Position numbers and translations under genes: made by a program. A DNA stretch of 64,000 bases, taken from NCBI GenBank assembly GCA_963782345.1, contig CAWAJF010000004.1, positions 248,001 to 312,000 on the forward strand. The letters run 5' to 3'. Positions 23,809 through 32,387 of this stretch are shown piece after piece. The notes beneath the pieces are model-generated. The model searched no databases and was not told where the DNA came from. It saw only the letters and a list, made by a program, of their open reading frames with translations. Within the stretch, counting starts at the first letter, position 1. Every line of letters begins with the position of its first letter. This DNA is from DASUPK01 sp963782345 (GTDB lineage: Bacteria > Actinomycetota > Thermoleophilia > Solirubrobacterales > 70-9).

Positions 23809-25004
23809 CACCAGACCCGGCCCAGCCCGACGTAGTTCTCGGCCAGGGTCTTCGCCGCCGCCCGCGAGTTGCAGACGTACTCCAGCTGCGCCCTCCTCAG
23901 GCCCCGCATGAAGCCGTCGTCGTCGGGGAAGCGGTGCAGCATCCAGGTCATCCACCAGCTGAAGTGCTGGACGCGCCAGACCCGGCGCAGGCAGGCATCC
24001 GAGTAGGCCTCGAGCTTCGAGTCGTCGTCGCCCTTCAGGTAGGCGGCCAGGGCCTCGCCGAGCACCTGCACGTCGGCCACCGCCAGGTTCAGTCCCTTCG
24101 CGCCGGTGGCCGGGACGATGTGGACGGCGTCGCCGGCGAGGTAGAGGCGCCCGTACTGCATCGGCTGTGCGACGACGCTGCGCAGCGCGGCGATCGCCTT
24201 CTCGATCACCGGCCCCTCCTTCAGGGTCCAGCCATCGTCCCGGGCGAGCCGGATGTGGAGCTCCTCCCAGATCCGCTCGTCGGGCCACCGCTCGAGCGAG
24301 TCCTCGGGATCGCACTGGACGTAGAGCCGGCTGAGCTCGGGGGAGCGCAGGCTGTGCAGCGCGAAGCCGCGCTCGTGCGGCGCGTAGATCAGCTCCTCCG
24401 TCGAGGGTGCGACCTCGGCCAGGATCCCGAGCCAGGCGAAGGGATAGACGATCTCGTTGAAGCTGAGGACGCCGTCCGGGACCGAGGGACGGCTGACGCC
24501 GTGGAATCCGTCGCAGCCCGCGATCGCGTCACAGCGCAGTTGCTTCGGCTCGCCCTCGTGCATGAACCGGATGCTCGGCTCATCGGTGTCGATCCCGTGC
24601 AGGCTGACGTCGTCGACCTCGAAGAGCAGGGGCGCGCCCGAATCGAGCCGCGCCGCGATCAGGTCCTTGACCATCTCCTGCTGGCCGTAGACCGTGATCG
24701 CCCGTCCCTCGGCGAGCTCCTCGAAGGCGATCCGGTGGCCCTGGCCGTCGAAGCGGAGCTCGATCCCGTGGTGGACGAGCCCCTCGCGCTGGAGCCGCTC
24801 GGCCAGCCCGAGCTCGATCAGCAGGTCGACGGTCCCCTGCTCGAGGACGCCGGCCCGGACGCGCTTCTCGACGTACTCGCGGCTGCGATCCTCGATCACG
24901 ACGGACTCGATCCCCTCCCGCGCCAATAGGTGGGACAGAACCAGGCCGGCCGGGCCGGCGCCCACGATTCCAACCTGGGTCCGCGAGCTGCTCTCACCCT
25001 CCAT
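23808..25004 (-). CDS. pobA: 4-hydroxybenzoate 3-monooxygenase
   Basis: 398 aa, as expected for PobA. The FAD Rossmann motif is VGIVGAGPAGLVLSHLL. Substrate-side residues of p-hydroxybenzoate hydroxylase can be placed: the Tyr region of EIVYPFAWLGILAE, Ser and Arg in FALHSLRSPELSRLYVQ, then the second FAD motif LAGDAVHIVPATGAKGLNLA. It hydroxylates 4-hydroxybenzoate to protocatechuate with NAD(P)H and O2, the entry to the pca genes about 5 kb downstream. The ATG has GAGGAGA 5 nt upstream. The 48-nt gap to the MFS gene suggests co-transcription. Confidence 0.93.
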   Translation of the reverse strand: MEGESSSRTQVGIVGAGPAGLVLSHLLAREGIESVVIEDRSREYVEKRVRAGVLEQGTVDLLIELGLAERLQREGLVHHGIELRFDGQGHRIAFEELAEGRAITVYGQQEMVKDLIAARLDSGAPLLFEVDDVSLHGIDTDEPSIRFMHEGEPKQLRCDAIAGCDGFHGVSRPSVPDGVLSFNEIVYPFAWLGILAEVAPSTEELIYAPHERGFALHSLRSPELSRLYVQCDPEDSLERWPDERIWEELHIRLARDDGWTLKEGPVIEKAIAALRSVVAQPMQYGRLYLAGDAVHIVPATGAKGLNLAVADVQVLGEALAAYLKGDDDSKLEAYSDACLRRVWRVQHFSWWMTWMLHRFPDDDGFMRGLRRAQLEYVCNSRAAAKTLAENYVGLGRVW

Positions 25005-25052
25005 GCGCTCTCCTCATCGCGTCGCTGGCGTGGCCGAAGCCTAGGTGCCGTG

Positions 25053-26240
25053 TCAACTGACCCCCCCAGCCCCGATCTCGGCCGCCGCGGCGGCGGAGCG
25101 CTCGAAGCGCCGCGTCAGGGTGATCGTCGCGGCGGCCGCCAGGGCGAGCCCCGCGCAGAGCGACCAGGCGGCGGCGAAGTGCTCGTGCTCGGCAAGCAGC
25201 CCGACCAGCAGGGGGCCTCCCGCCGCCCCCGCGAAGAGACCGGACATCATCACGCCGACCGCCCAGGCCGGGGCCTCGGGGCGTCGGAAGACGACCGCCA
25301 GGGTCAGGGTGCCCGGCCAGGACCAGCCGATGCTGCCCACCAGCAGGGCCGCCAGCACGATCACGACCGGTTCCCCGGAGATCAGCAGCAGATAGCCCGC
25401 GACGCTGCCCGCCAGGGTGAGCCCCGCGAGGCGGAGCGGATCGGCCGCTGAGCGGTCCGCGATCGCCCCCAGCCCGACCCGGCTGATCGTCGCGGCGAGG
25501 CTGACGGCGCCGAGCAGCAGGCCCGCGGCGCCCTCGCCGATGCCCTGGTCGATCGAGTAGGTGACCAGGAACGAGATGAAGCCGACCCCCGCCGCGCTCG
25601 CCAGGGCCGCCGCCACCGCAAGCGCGCGGATCGAGGTCAGATGGTGCGGCGCGGCGGCGGGCTGCTGATGGAGCCTCGGCGGCTCGCCCTGCCCGGGCTC
25701 GGGCGCGAGCGCCACCGCGACGAGCGCCAGCAGGCCTGCGACGACGTACCCCCACCTCCACCCGAACGGAATCGCGACGGCGGGGAGCGCGACGCCGGCG
25801 AGCAGCGCCCCGATCGATGCTCCCGATTGCTGCGCGCCGAACGCGAGGCCGTGGCGGCCGGTGTCGACGGTCCGCCGGAGCAGGGCGCTGACCGCCGGGC
25901 CGCCGATCGCGTTGCCGAGCCCCGCGACCAGCAGGATCGCGATCAGGACCGCCGCGGAATGCGCGAACGCAGCGATCGCGAGGCATGAAACCGACGTCAC
26001 TCCCGCCCCGAGGAGCATCCCCCGCCGGGCGCCGATCCGCTCGACCAGGTGCCCGGACGGGGTCGAGCTCAGGGTGCAGGTGAGATAGAAGATCGCCACC
26101 GCCAGCCCGAGGACCGAGTCTCCGAAGGAGAAGTCGTGGCGGATCCGAGGGGCGAGGCTCGCGGTGAGGAAGCCGGGCAGCACGCCGGCGACGATCAGGG
26201 CCGTGCCGGTCGCGATCGGTGTGGTTGACGGCTTCGCCAT
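25053..26240 (-). CDS. MFS transporter
   Basis: 395 aa with about 12 hydrophobic segments. Loop 2-3 shows the MFS signature in variant form (SGHLVERIGARRGM), and the second half repeats it (IADRSAADPLRLAG). Start MAKPSTT at 26240; an ATG 11 codons upstream (26273) is also possible and neither has a clear Shine-Dalgarno. It sits immediately upstream of pobA, so uptake of 4-hydroxybenzoate or a related aromatic acid is a reasonable guess. It does not show the aromatic-acid symporter motif clearly, so efflux or another substrate cannot be excluded. Confidence 0.85.
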   Translation of the reverse strand: MAKPSTTPIATGTALIVAGVLPGFLTASLAPRIRHDFSFGDSVLGLAVAIFYLTCTLSSTPSGHLVERIGARRGMLLGAGVTSVSCLAIAAFAHSAAVLIAILLVAGLGNAIGGPAVSALLRRTVDTGRHGLAFGAQQSGASIGALLAGVALPAVAIPFGWRWGYVVAGLLALVAVALAPEPGQGEPPRLHQQPAAAPHHLTSIRALAVAAALASAAGVGFISFLVTYSIDQGIGEGAAGLLLGAVSLAATISRVGLGAIADRSAADPLRLAGLTLAGSVAGYLLLISGEPVVIVLAALLVGSIGWSWPGTLTLAVVFRRPEAPAWAVGVMMSGLFAGAAGGPLLVGLLAEHEHFAAAWSLCAGLALAAAATITLTRRFERSAAAAAEIGAGGVS

Positions 26241-26343
26241 CAAATCGCGGGTGAATGCGGCCGCCCCTCGCATGAACGGGTCGCGCTAACGCGCGCCCTC
26301 GCACAAAACCGGCTTCGCCCTTCGCTCCAGAGACAGCGGCCTG

Positions 26344-27000
26344 TCACCCGCTCGCGGCTGCATGCAGGTGCTGGAGCGCGTCCGCCCCCACATAAGCCAG
26401 CCCGAGCGGCGCTCCGGCCTCCGTCAGGGCCTCCCAGAGAGCTCCGGCCTCCTCGGCCGCCGAGACGAGCAGCCACTGCTTCTCGTATTGGTGGAGCACC
26501 AGGGTGGGCACGCCGCCAACCGACTCGACACGCATGTTGCCGGGCGAGCAGGGCGCGGCCCCGGTGCGCGTCAGGATCTCGCGCGCGTGGGGGCCGGTCA
26601 GGCAGACGGCGACCCGCTCCGCGGTCACGTCCTCGATGCGGGTGCCCGCGAGGGCGCCCTCCTCGAGGTCGGTCCGCACCCGCGCCGCCCTGCTCGGGGG
26701 GGCCAGGACGAGGAGCTGCTCGGTGGAGACCACGCACCACCAGGCGTCGGCGGCCTCCAGCGCGCGGCCCGGCCGCATCGCTCTGCCGGACGGGTACATG
26801 CCCGCGATCGCCGGCTCCGAGCCGCGAACGTCGAACTTGGCGATGCTCGACATGTCGGCGAGTCCGGCGGTCGCACGGCTCACCGCGATCTCCGAGGCCA
26901 GCGAGCCGAAGTCGGCCGCCACCACCCAGCCCTCGCGCTCAGCCATATGGGCCCCGGAGCGCTTCAGCACAGCGTCGAGGGGGCTATGAAAGGAACCCAT
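26344..27000 (-). CDS. Short GcvT-like (folate-binding aminomethyltransferase N-domain) protein
   Basis: 218 aa. The first 70 residues follow the GcvT pattern (SPLDAVLKRSGAHMAE, ASEIAVSRATAGLADMSS, FDVRGSEPA). Later LTGPHAREILTRTG and VLHQYEKQWLLVSAAEEAGALWEAL match the folate-binding core. GcvT and the LigM/DesA O-demethylases are 360-470 aa, so this lacks the C-terminal barrel and is closer in size to sarcosine oxidase gamma subunits. It starts 1 nt after the stop of a MetE-like gene, with GGAG upstream of the ATG. Probably a tetrahydrofolate-handling partner of that enzyme; actual reaction unknown. Confidence 0.75.
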   Translation of the reverse strand: MGSFHSPLDAVLKRSGAHMAEREGWVVAADFGSLASEIAVSRATAGLADMSSIAKFDVRGSEPAIAGMYPSGRAMRPGRALEAADAWWCVVSTEQLLVLAPPSRAARVRTDLEEGALAGTRIEDVTAERVAVCLTGPHAREILTRTGAAPCSPGNMRVESVGGVPTLVLHQYEKQWLLVSAAEEAGALWEALTEAGAPLGLAYVGADALQHLHAAASG

Positions 27001-27001
27001 C

Positions 27002-28102
27002 TCAGCTCCAGACCTCGTGCGCGACCCTGCCGAGCAGCTGGAGCTTTGCCTTCTGGTCGTCGAAGGTGACGAGGTTGCCCGGCAGCGTCGACGCGAAGCC
27101 GCATTGCGGGCTCAGCGCCAGCCGCTCCAGCGGGATGAACTCCGAGGCCTCCTCGATCCGCGCCTTGAGCTGATCGGCGTCCTCGAGCTCGGGTTCCTTG
27201 GTCGTGATCAGGCCGAGCACGACGGTCTTGCCCTCCGGGACGAAGCGGAGCGGCTCGAACGTCCCGGCCCTCGGCGAGTCGTACTCGGCGAAGATCCGGT
27301 CGCACTCCAGCGTGGTGAAGAGCTGCTCGGCGATCGCCTCGTAGCCGCCCTCGACCGACCACATCGAGCGGTGGTTGCCGCGGCAGAGGTGGACGGCCCA
27401 GGTGACGTCGGGGAACGCCCGGATCAGCTGGTTGTCGCGCTCGATCATCTGGCCGAGCCAGGTCTCCGTGTCGAGCCCGAGGTTGCGGAGGTTCTCCTGC
27501 CCCTCCTCGCTGACCAGGTGCGTGTACCGCGGGGAGTCGAGCTGGAAGTAGTCGCAGCCGGCCTCGACGCACTCGCCGACGATCTGCTTCATCAGCTCGA
27601 TCACCTCGTCCATGTAGGCCTCGCGGTCCGGATAGACCTTGTCCGAGTAGCCGGGGACCCAGAGGACGCTGGCGTAGGTCATCCCCGCAAGGGTCGCCTT
27701 CGCCGGGCGGTCGGAGTTCGCGCTCACGAACTTGTATTCCTCGAGGGGCAGGTTGTGGCGGATGCCGAGCTTCTCGGTGACGGCGGGAAGCTTGGGCGGC
27801 GGCCCCTCCGGCTTGTCGGCCGAGCCGTGAAACATCACGGGCGCCGGGACCTCCGGGTTGTATCCGGAGAGGCTGTCGGTCAGCGGGTCGAACCAGAACC
27901 GGCGCCGGACCTCGCCGTCGGTGAGCACCTCGATGCCCGCCTCCTCCTGGAGGGCGATGTTCTCCTTGCCCTCCTTCTCCTGGAGCGCCTCGAGCTCGGC
28001 CTTGTCGATCTCGCCTCGCTCGTCGCGCTCCATCGCCTGCTTGAGCTCGTCATGACGCAGCAGGCTTCCGACGACCTCGCAGTGATATCCGTTGCTCGAC
28101 AT
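27002..28102 (-). CDS. MetE-like cobalamin-independent methyltransferase (C-terminal catalytic domain type)
   Basis: 366 aa beta/alpha barrel homologous to the C-terminal half of MetE. All four expected zinc ligands can be placed: His and Cys in WAVHLCRGNH, Glu in IFAEYDSPRAG, Cys in LSPQCGFAS. The YFQLDSPRYTHL segment matches the conserved DEPA-type region only loosely. It lacks the N-terminal MetE domain, as do the archaeal/core MetE homologues and many catabolic relatives. It would move a methyl group between a thiol or other acceptor and folate or another donor. ATG at 28102 with GAGGAG 7 nt upstream; 26 nt after the GntR gene. Confidence 0.85.
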   Translation of the reverse strand: MSSNGYHCEVVGSLLRHDELKQAMERDERGEIDKAELEALQEKEGKENIALQEEAGIEVLTDGEVRRRFWFDPLTDSLSGYNPEVPAPVMFHGSADKPEGPPPKLPAVTEKLGIRHNLPLEEYKFVSANSDRPAKATLAGMTYASVLWVPGYSDKVYPDREAYMDEVIELMKQIVGECVEAGCDYFQLDSPRYTHLVSEEGQENLRNLGLDTETWLGQMIERDNQLIRAFPDVTWAVHLCRGNHRSMWSVEGGYEAIAEQLFTTLECDRIFAEYDSPRAGTFEPLRFVPEGKTVVLGLITTKEPELEDADQLKARIEEASEFIPLERLALSPQCGFASTLPGNLVTFDDQKAKLQLLGRVAHEVWS

Positions 28103-28128
28103 CTGCGCTCTCCTCTCTTCCTTCCGAC

Positions 28129-28911
28129 TCAGGTGGTGGTTGCGCGGTCCGCCAGGTTGATCAGCGACGCGCCCGGGATCCGCTCCAGCACGTCGCCGTT
28201 TTCCAGCACGATCTCCAGGTTCCGGAGGGCGACCCGCGCGTGCTCGCGCGCGAGCGACTCGGCGCGGACCGCCTCCCGGCGATCGATCGCCTCGATCAGG
28301 CCGCGGTGGTGGTCCTGGGCGATCACGAGGATCTCGCGGGACTCCGGAAGCTCGGCCTGGCCCTGGACCAGCGCGCTCGGTGAGGCGAAGGGAAGGGCGA
28401 CGATTCGCTCGAGCGCGCGCTCCAGGACGGGGCTCGCGGCAGCCTCGAGCAGGAGGGCGTGGAAGGCCCGGTTGCACTCCACGTACCGCCAGAAGGAGTC
28501 GACGTCGGAGCGATGGACGAGCGGGTCCATCTCGGCGCTGAGCTCGCGCATCCGCTCGAGCTGGTCGGCCGTCGCGCCGCGCTCTGCTGCGAACCGAGCC
28601 GCGGTCCCCTCGAGCACGCCGCGAAGCTCGATCGCGTCGTGAATCTCGTCCATGGTGAACTCGCGGACCGCATAGCCGCCGCCCTCGAGGTTCTCGAGAA
28701 GACCCTCGTGCTCGAGGGTCGAGAGGGCCAGCCGCAGCGGAGTGCGCGAGACGCCCAGCCGCTCCACCAGCGGCAGCTCGGACATCCTCGTGCCGGGCGG
28801 GAACTCGCCGCTGAGCAGCAGCTCGCGCAGGGTGAGCAGAGCCCGGACCCCCTGCGAGGTGCCCTCGGCAGCCCGATCAACCCCATCGTTGTATGCAAGA
28901 TCGCCGTTCAT
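28129..28911 (-). CDS. GntR-family regulator, FCD subfamily
   Basis: 260 aa. The N-terminal winged helix (residues ~15-80) includes SELPLVERLGVSRTPLRLALSTL. The FCD domain follows, with IHDAIELRGVLEGTAARFA and Asp/His metal positions (CNRAFHALLLEA; QDHHRGLIEAID). It is first in the operon GntR/MetE-like/GcvT-like and divergent from the aldehyde dehydrogenase at 29039. Two copies of a TTGYATRCAA-like element flank the divergent region. The regulator therefore probably controls both itself and the aldehyde dehydrogenase operon. Its effector is unknown. Confidence 0.92.
   Translation of the reverse strand: MNGDLAYNDGVDRAAEGTSQGVRALLTLRELLLSGEFPPGTRMSELPLVERLGVSRTPLRLALSTLEHEGLLENLEGGGYAVREFTMDEIHDAIELRGVLEGTAARFAAERGATADQLERMRELSAEMDPLVHRSDVDSFWRYVECNRAFHALLLEAAASPVLERALERIVALPFASPSALVQGQAELPESREILVIAQDHHRGLIEAIDRREAVRAESLAREHARVALRNLEIVLENGDVLERIPGASLINLADRATTT
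28889..28899. promoter_or_regulatory. GntR/FCD-type operator candidate, copy 1
   Basis: TTGTATGCAAG lies at the very start of the GntR coding region. Its core TGTATGCA is close to the TGTATACA-type half-palindromes bound by FCD GntR proteins. A second, inverted copy lies 65 bp away at 28964-28973. Confidence 0.45.
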
Positions 28912-28963
28912 GGCCTGCTCATCGCGAAAGCTCTCGCCTCAAACCGCGTCCGCTCCTCTCCTG

Positions 28964-28973
28964 TTGCATACAG
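28964..28973. promoter_or_regulatory. GntR/FCD-type operator candidate, copy 2 (inverted)
   Basis: TTGCATACAG, the reverse complement of the core of copy 1, lies about 65 bp before the aldehyde dehydrogenase ATG at 29039. It is well placed to cover a promoter reading rightwards. Confidence 0.45.
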
Positions 28974-29038
28974 ACCCGCAGTCCGGCAAGATACACCCCG
29001 CTGAGCCCGGAGCAAGAGAGGACAACGGAGGAGGAGCG

Positions 29039-30526
29039 ATGGAGATTGCAACGCAGGCAGGACCAAGGACGGGAAACCTGATCACCGAGGACGTCCTCGA
29101 CGGCAAGATCTTCAGCGGTGGCTGGCGGGAGACCAGCGAACGGCTCGAGGTGCACAACCCCGCCACCGACGAGCACCTGGCCTCGGTCGGAAGCGCCGGC
29201 CGGGACGACGTCCTGCGCGCCTCGAAGCTGGCGGCCGAAGCGCAGCCGGCCTGGGCGGCGACCCCCGGCCCAGAGCGAGCGGCGATCCTCAACGCCGCCG
29301 CCGACGCGCTCGAGAGCGCGCGGGAGGAATGCGAGTGGTGGCTGATCCACGAGGGCGGCGGAGTCCCCCAGAAGGCCGCCTTCGAGGTGGGCGAGGCCGA
29401 GAAGGAGCTGCGGGCCGCCGGGGCCTTGACCTCCGGACCGATCGGCGAGGTGCTCCCCAACGAGCAGGGCCGGCTGAGCATGGCGAAGCGGCTGCCCGTC
29501 GGCGTGGTCGGCGTGATCGCGCCGTGGAACTTCCCGATGATCCTCTCGATGCGCTCCGTGGCGCCGGCCCTCGCGCTCGGCAACGCAGTCCTGCTCAAGT
29601 GCGATCCGCATACGCCGGTCTCCGGCGGGCTGGCCTTCGCCCGCGCCTTCGAGGAGGCCGGGATGCCGGAGAACGTCTTCCAGGTGCTGCCCGGCGGTGT
29701 CGAGCCGGGTGAGGCGATCTGCGAGGCGCCGGAGGTGCGAATGGTGTCCTTCACCGGATCCACCCGCGCGGGGCGCGCCGTGGGCGCGCTCGCCGGAGGG
29801 AACCTGAAGCGGGTAGCGCTGGAGCTCGGAGGAAAGAGCTCCTTCATCGTGCTCGACGACGCCGACATCGAGAAGGCGACATCGTGCGGAGCGTTCGGGA
29901 CCTTCTTCCACCAGGGCCAGATCTGCATGGCCTCGGGGCGGCATCTGGTCCACGAGTCGATCGCCGACGAGTACATCTCCAAGCTCGCCGAGCGCGGCGC
30001 TCGGCTCCCCGTCGGGAACCCCGGCACGGAGGAGGTGGCGCTCGGCCCGATCATCAACCGCCGCCAGATCGACCGCGTCCAGGAGATCGTGGACGACGCG
30101 GTCGGCGCCGGGGCGGAGCTGAAGACGGGTGGCAAGGGCGACCCGCCCTACTTCCCGCCCACCGTGCTCGCCGGGGTCACCACCGACATGCGCGCCTGGA
30201 ACGAGGAGATCTTCGGGCCGGTAGCGCCCGTGATGACCTTCTCGGACGAGGATGAGGCGGTGGCGATCGCCAATGACACCGAGTACGGGCTCTCCGGGGC
30301 GGTCTTCACGAACTCGCACGAGCGAGGGCGCGAGGTCGCCGACCGGCTCGACACCGGCCTGGTGCACATCATGGACTCGACCGTCTACGACGACCCGATC
30401 GCCCCGTTCGGCGGCCGGGGCGCCTCGGGCAACGGGGGCCGCTTCGGCGGTCACTTCAGCGTCGAGGAGTTCACCGAGGTGCGCTGGATCACCGAGCAGC
30501 CGGAGCCTGCGAGCTACCCGTTCTAG
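29039..30526 (+). CDS. Aldehyde dehydrogenase, benzaldehyde/vanillin dehydrogenase-like
   Basis: 495 aa from the ATG at 29039 with GGAGGAGG 4 nt upstream; the frame is open further upstream only by chance. IAPWNFPMILSMRSVAPALA and LKCDPHTPVSGG precede the Glu in LELGGKSSF (about residue 264). The catalytic Cys is in HQGQICMASGR (about 298). The HQGQIC form and TPVSGG are typical of benzaldehyde/vanillin/salicylaldehyde dehydrogenases, and the sequence resembles the partial enzyme at 1-1242. Divergent from the GntR/MetE-like operon and first of a rightward operon with a MaoC protein and an amidohydrolase. Confidence 0.93.
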   Translation: MEIATQAGPRTGNLITEDVLDGKIFSGGWRETSERLEVHNPATDEHLASVGSAGRDDVLRASKLAAEAQPAWAATPGPERAAILNAAADALESAREECEWWLIHEGGGVPQKAAFEVGEAEKELRAAGALTSGPIGEVLPNEQGRLSMAKRLPVGVVGVIAPWNFPMILSMRSVAPALALGNAVLLKCDPHTPVSGGLAFARAFEEAGMPENVFQVLPGGVEPGEAICEAPEVRMVSFTGSTRAGRAVGALAGGNLKRVALELGGKSSFIVLDDADIEKATSCGAFGTFFHQGQICMASGRHLVHESIADEYISKLAERGARLPVGNPGTEEVALGPIINRRQIDRVQEIVDDAVGAGAELKTGGKGDPPYFPPTVLAGVTTDMRAWNEEIFGPVAPVMTFSDEDEAVAIANDTEYGLSGAVFTNSHERGREVADRLDTGLVHIMDSTVYDDPIAPFGGRGASGNGGRFGGHFSVEEFTEVRWITEQPEPASYPF

Positions 30527-30566
30527 GCTTCTGGCCACCGCAGAGTCCCCCTACATAAGGAGAGCC

Positions 30567-31421
30567 GTGCAGTTCAACCTCGATGCGCTCGGGCGCTGGA
30601 CCCCGGGCAGGGCCATGTCGGTGGGCAAGGAGACCCTCGCGGCGTACGCGCGGGCCACCGAGGAGAGGAGCGCGATCGCCCTCGAGGGGAGGATCGCCAC
30701 CCCCGTGTTCGCGATCGTCCCGGTCTGGGACGCGCTGCAGGAGGCGGCCAGGTCGGTCGCTCCCAAGGAGGCGCGGCCCCGGGTCGTCCACGGCGACCAG
30801 GACATCCAGATCGCGACACCGATCAAGTCCGGGATGACCGTCCGCTCGCGAGCGGCGGCGGTCGGTGTCCACGTCAAGGAGTCCGGCACCACCGTCGTGC
30901 TGAAGACCGAGACGCGCGACGGCGATGACCGGCTGCTGAACGAGCAGTACGTAACCGAGTTCTATCGCGGCATCTCCGGCGGCGAGGGCGCCGGCGAGGT
31001 GGCGCCCGACCATCGGATGCCGGCCGAGCTCACGGAGGCGGAGCTCGCCGCTGAGATCACCTATCCGCTCGCCGAGGACATCACGGAGCGCTACGCCGAT
31101 GCCTCCGGAGACCACAACGCCTTCCACCTCGACGAGCAGGTGGCGCGCGCGGCGGGGCTGCCGGGGATCATCGTCCACGGGCTCTGCCTGATGGCCTTCG
31201 CGGGCCGCGCGGTGCTCGCCGCGCGGGAGATCGAGGATCCGGCGGCGATCCGGCGGCTGGCGGTGCGCTTCTCGCGGCCGATGACGCCGGGGGAAGCGTT
31301 GACGACGCGGGTCCTCGAGCCGGAGAGCGGCGCCGTCCGGTTCGATGCGACCAACGGCGCCGACGAGGTGGTCCTCAAGGACGGCCTCGCCGAGATCGCC
31401 GACGCGGCGCCATCGTCGTGA
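30567..31421 (+). CDS. Double-hotdog MaoC-type acyl dehydratase
   Basis: 284 aa from the GTG at 30567, with AAGGAGA 4 nt upstream. The N-terminal hotdog (residues ~1-140, FAIVPVWDALQEAA, VVHGDQDIQI) is degenerate. The C-terminal one carries the R-specific hydratase motif DASGDHNAFHLDEQVARAAG, with the catalytic Asp and His, then GIIVHGLCLMAFAGRA. It would hydrate an enoyl-CoA or dehydrate a 3-hydroxyacyl-CoA. It is placed between an aryl-aldehyde dehydrogenase and an amidohydrolase; no acyl-CoA ligase is adjacent. The substrate is not evident. Confidence 0.85.
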   Translation: MQFNLDALGRWTPGRAMSVGKETLAAYARATEERSAIALEGRIATPVFAIVPVWDALQEAARSVAPKEARPRVVHGDQDIQIATPIKSGMTVRSRAAAVGVHVKESGTTVVLKTETRDGDDRLLNEQYVTEFYRGISGGEGAGEVAPDHRMPAELTEAELAAEITYPLAEDITERYADASGDHNAFHLDEQVARAAGLPGIIVHGLCLMAFAGRAVLAAREIEDPAAIRRLAVRFSRPMTPGEALTTRVLEPESGAVRFDATNGADEVVLKDGLAEIADAAPSS

Positions 31422-32287
31422 TCGACCTCGACGCGGTCAGCGCGATCGACGTCCACACCCATGTCGAGGTCTCCCGGGACGGCCACGACCCGATCCCGCC
31501 GAAGCTCCGCGAGGCCTCCCAGAAGTACTTCCGCGACGGCGGCGGAACGCCGACGATCGACGACGTCGGCACCTACTACCGCGAACGCGGGATGGCGGCG
31601 GTGGTCTTCACGGTGGACTGGGAATCGCAGTCGGGCCGGCCGCCGGTGCCCAACGAGGAGGTGCTCGAGGGCGCCGCGGAGTACGCCGACGTCCTGATTC
31701 CGTTCGCGAGCGTCGACCCCGCCCGGCCGGACGCCGCGGAGCGGGCCCGGAGGCTGATCGCGGAGCACGACGTCCGCGGCTTCAAGTTCCACCCGAACCT
31801 GCAGGCGTTCTTCCCCAATGACCGCGCCGCCTACCCCCTGTACGAGGTGATCGCGGAGGCCGGGCTGCCCGCCCTCTTTCACACGGGTCACAGCGGGATC
31901 GGCTCGGGGCTGCCGGGCGGCGGCGGCGTCCGGCTCAAGTACTCGAACCCGATCCACGTCGACGACGTGGCGGCCGACTTCCCCGAGCTCCCGATCGTCC
32001 TCGCCCATCCCTCGTTCCCGTGGCAGGACGAGGCGATCTCGATCGCGATGCACAAGCCCGAGGTCTATATCGACCTCTCCGGCTGGTCGCCCAAGTACTT
32101 CCCGCCCCAGCTGGTCCGCTACGCGAACACCCTGCTGAAGAGACAGGTCCTGTTCGGGTCGGACTACCCGATGATCACGCCCGAGCGCTGGCTCGCCGAC
32201 TTCGAGCGCCTCGAGATCGACGAGGCGGTGAAGCCCCTGATTCTCAAGGAAAACGCCTCCCGGCTGCTCGGATTAGGCTCAAATTAG
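31418..32287 (+). CDS. Amidohydrolase-family (amidohydrolase-2) decarboxylase/hydrolase
   Basis: 289 aa from the GTG at 31418 (GTGA overlap with the MaoC stop). TIM-barrel metal-dependent enzyme: AIDVHTHVEVS gives the HxH pair, FKFHPNLQAFF and LFHTGHSGIGSG the next ligands, VLAHPSFPWQDE another His, and LFGSDYPMITPERW the final Asp. The family includes gamma-resorcylate, 5-carboxyvanillate and ACMS decarboxylases, so a decarboxylase of an aromatic acid or ring-cleavage product is likely. Simple hydrolysis is the alternative. Last gene before the ABC importer cluster. Confidence 0.85.
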   Translation: MIDLDAVSAIDVHTHVEVSRDGHDPIPPKLREASQKYFRDGGGTPTIDDVGTYYRERGMAAVVFTVDWESQSGRPPVPNEEVLEGAAEYADVLIPFASVDPARPDAAERARRLIAEHDVRGFKFHPNLQAFFPNDRAAYPLYEVIAEAGLPALFHTGHSGIGSGLPGGGGVRLKYSNPIHVDDVAADFPELPIVLAHPSFPWQDEAISIAMHKPEVYIDLSGWSPKYFPPQLVRYANTLLKRQVLFGSDYPMITPERWLADFERLEIDEAVKPLILKENASRLLGLGSN

Positions 32288-32387
32288 GTCAATGCAAAAC
32301 AAACCAAACGAAATGACTTTCTTGGTATAGGATCACGCGAAGGCCGCCGGAACCGACCGATGGCCGGTAATAGAGGAGGAGAGATCG

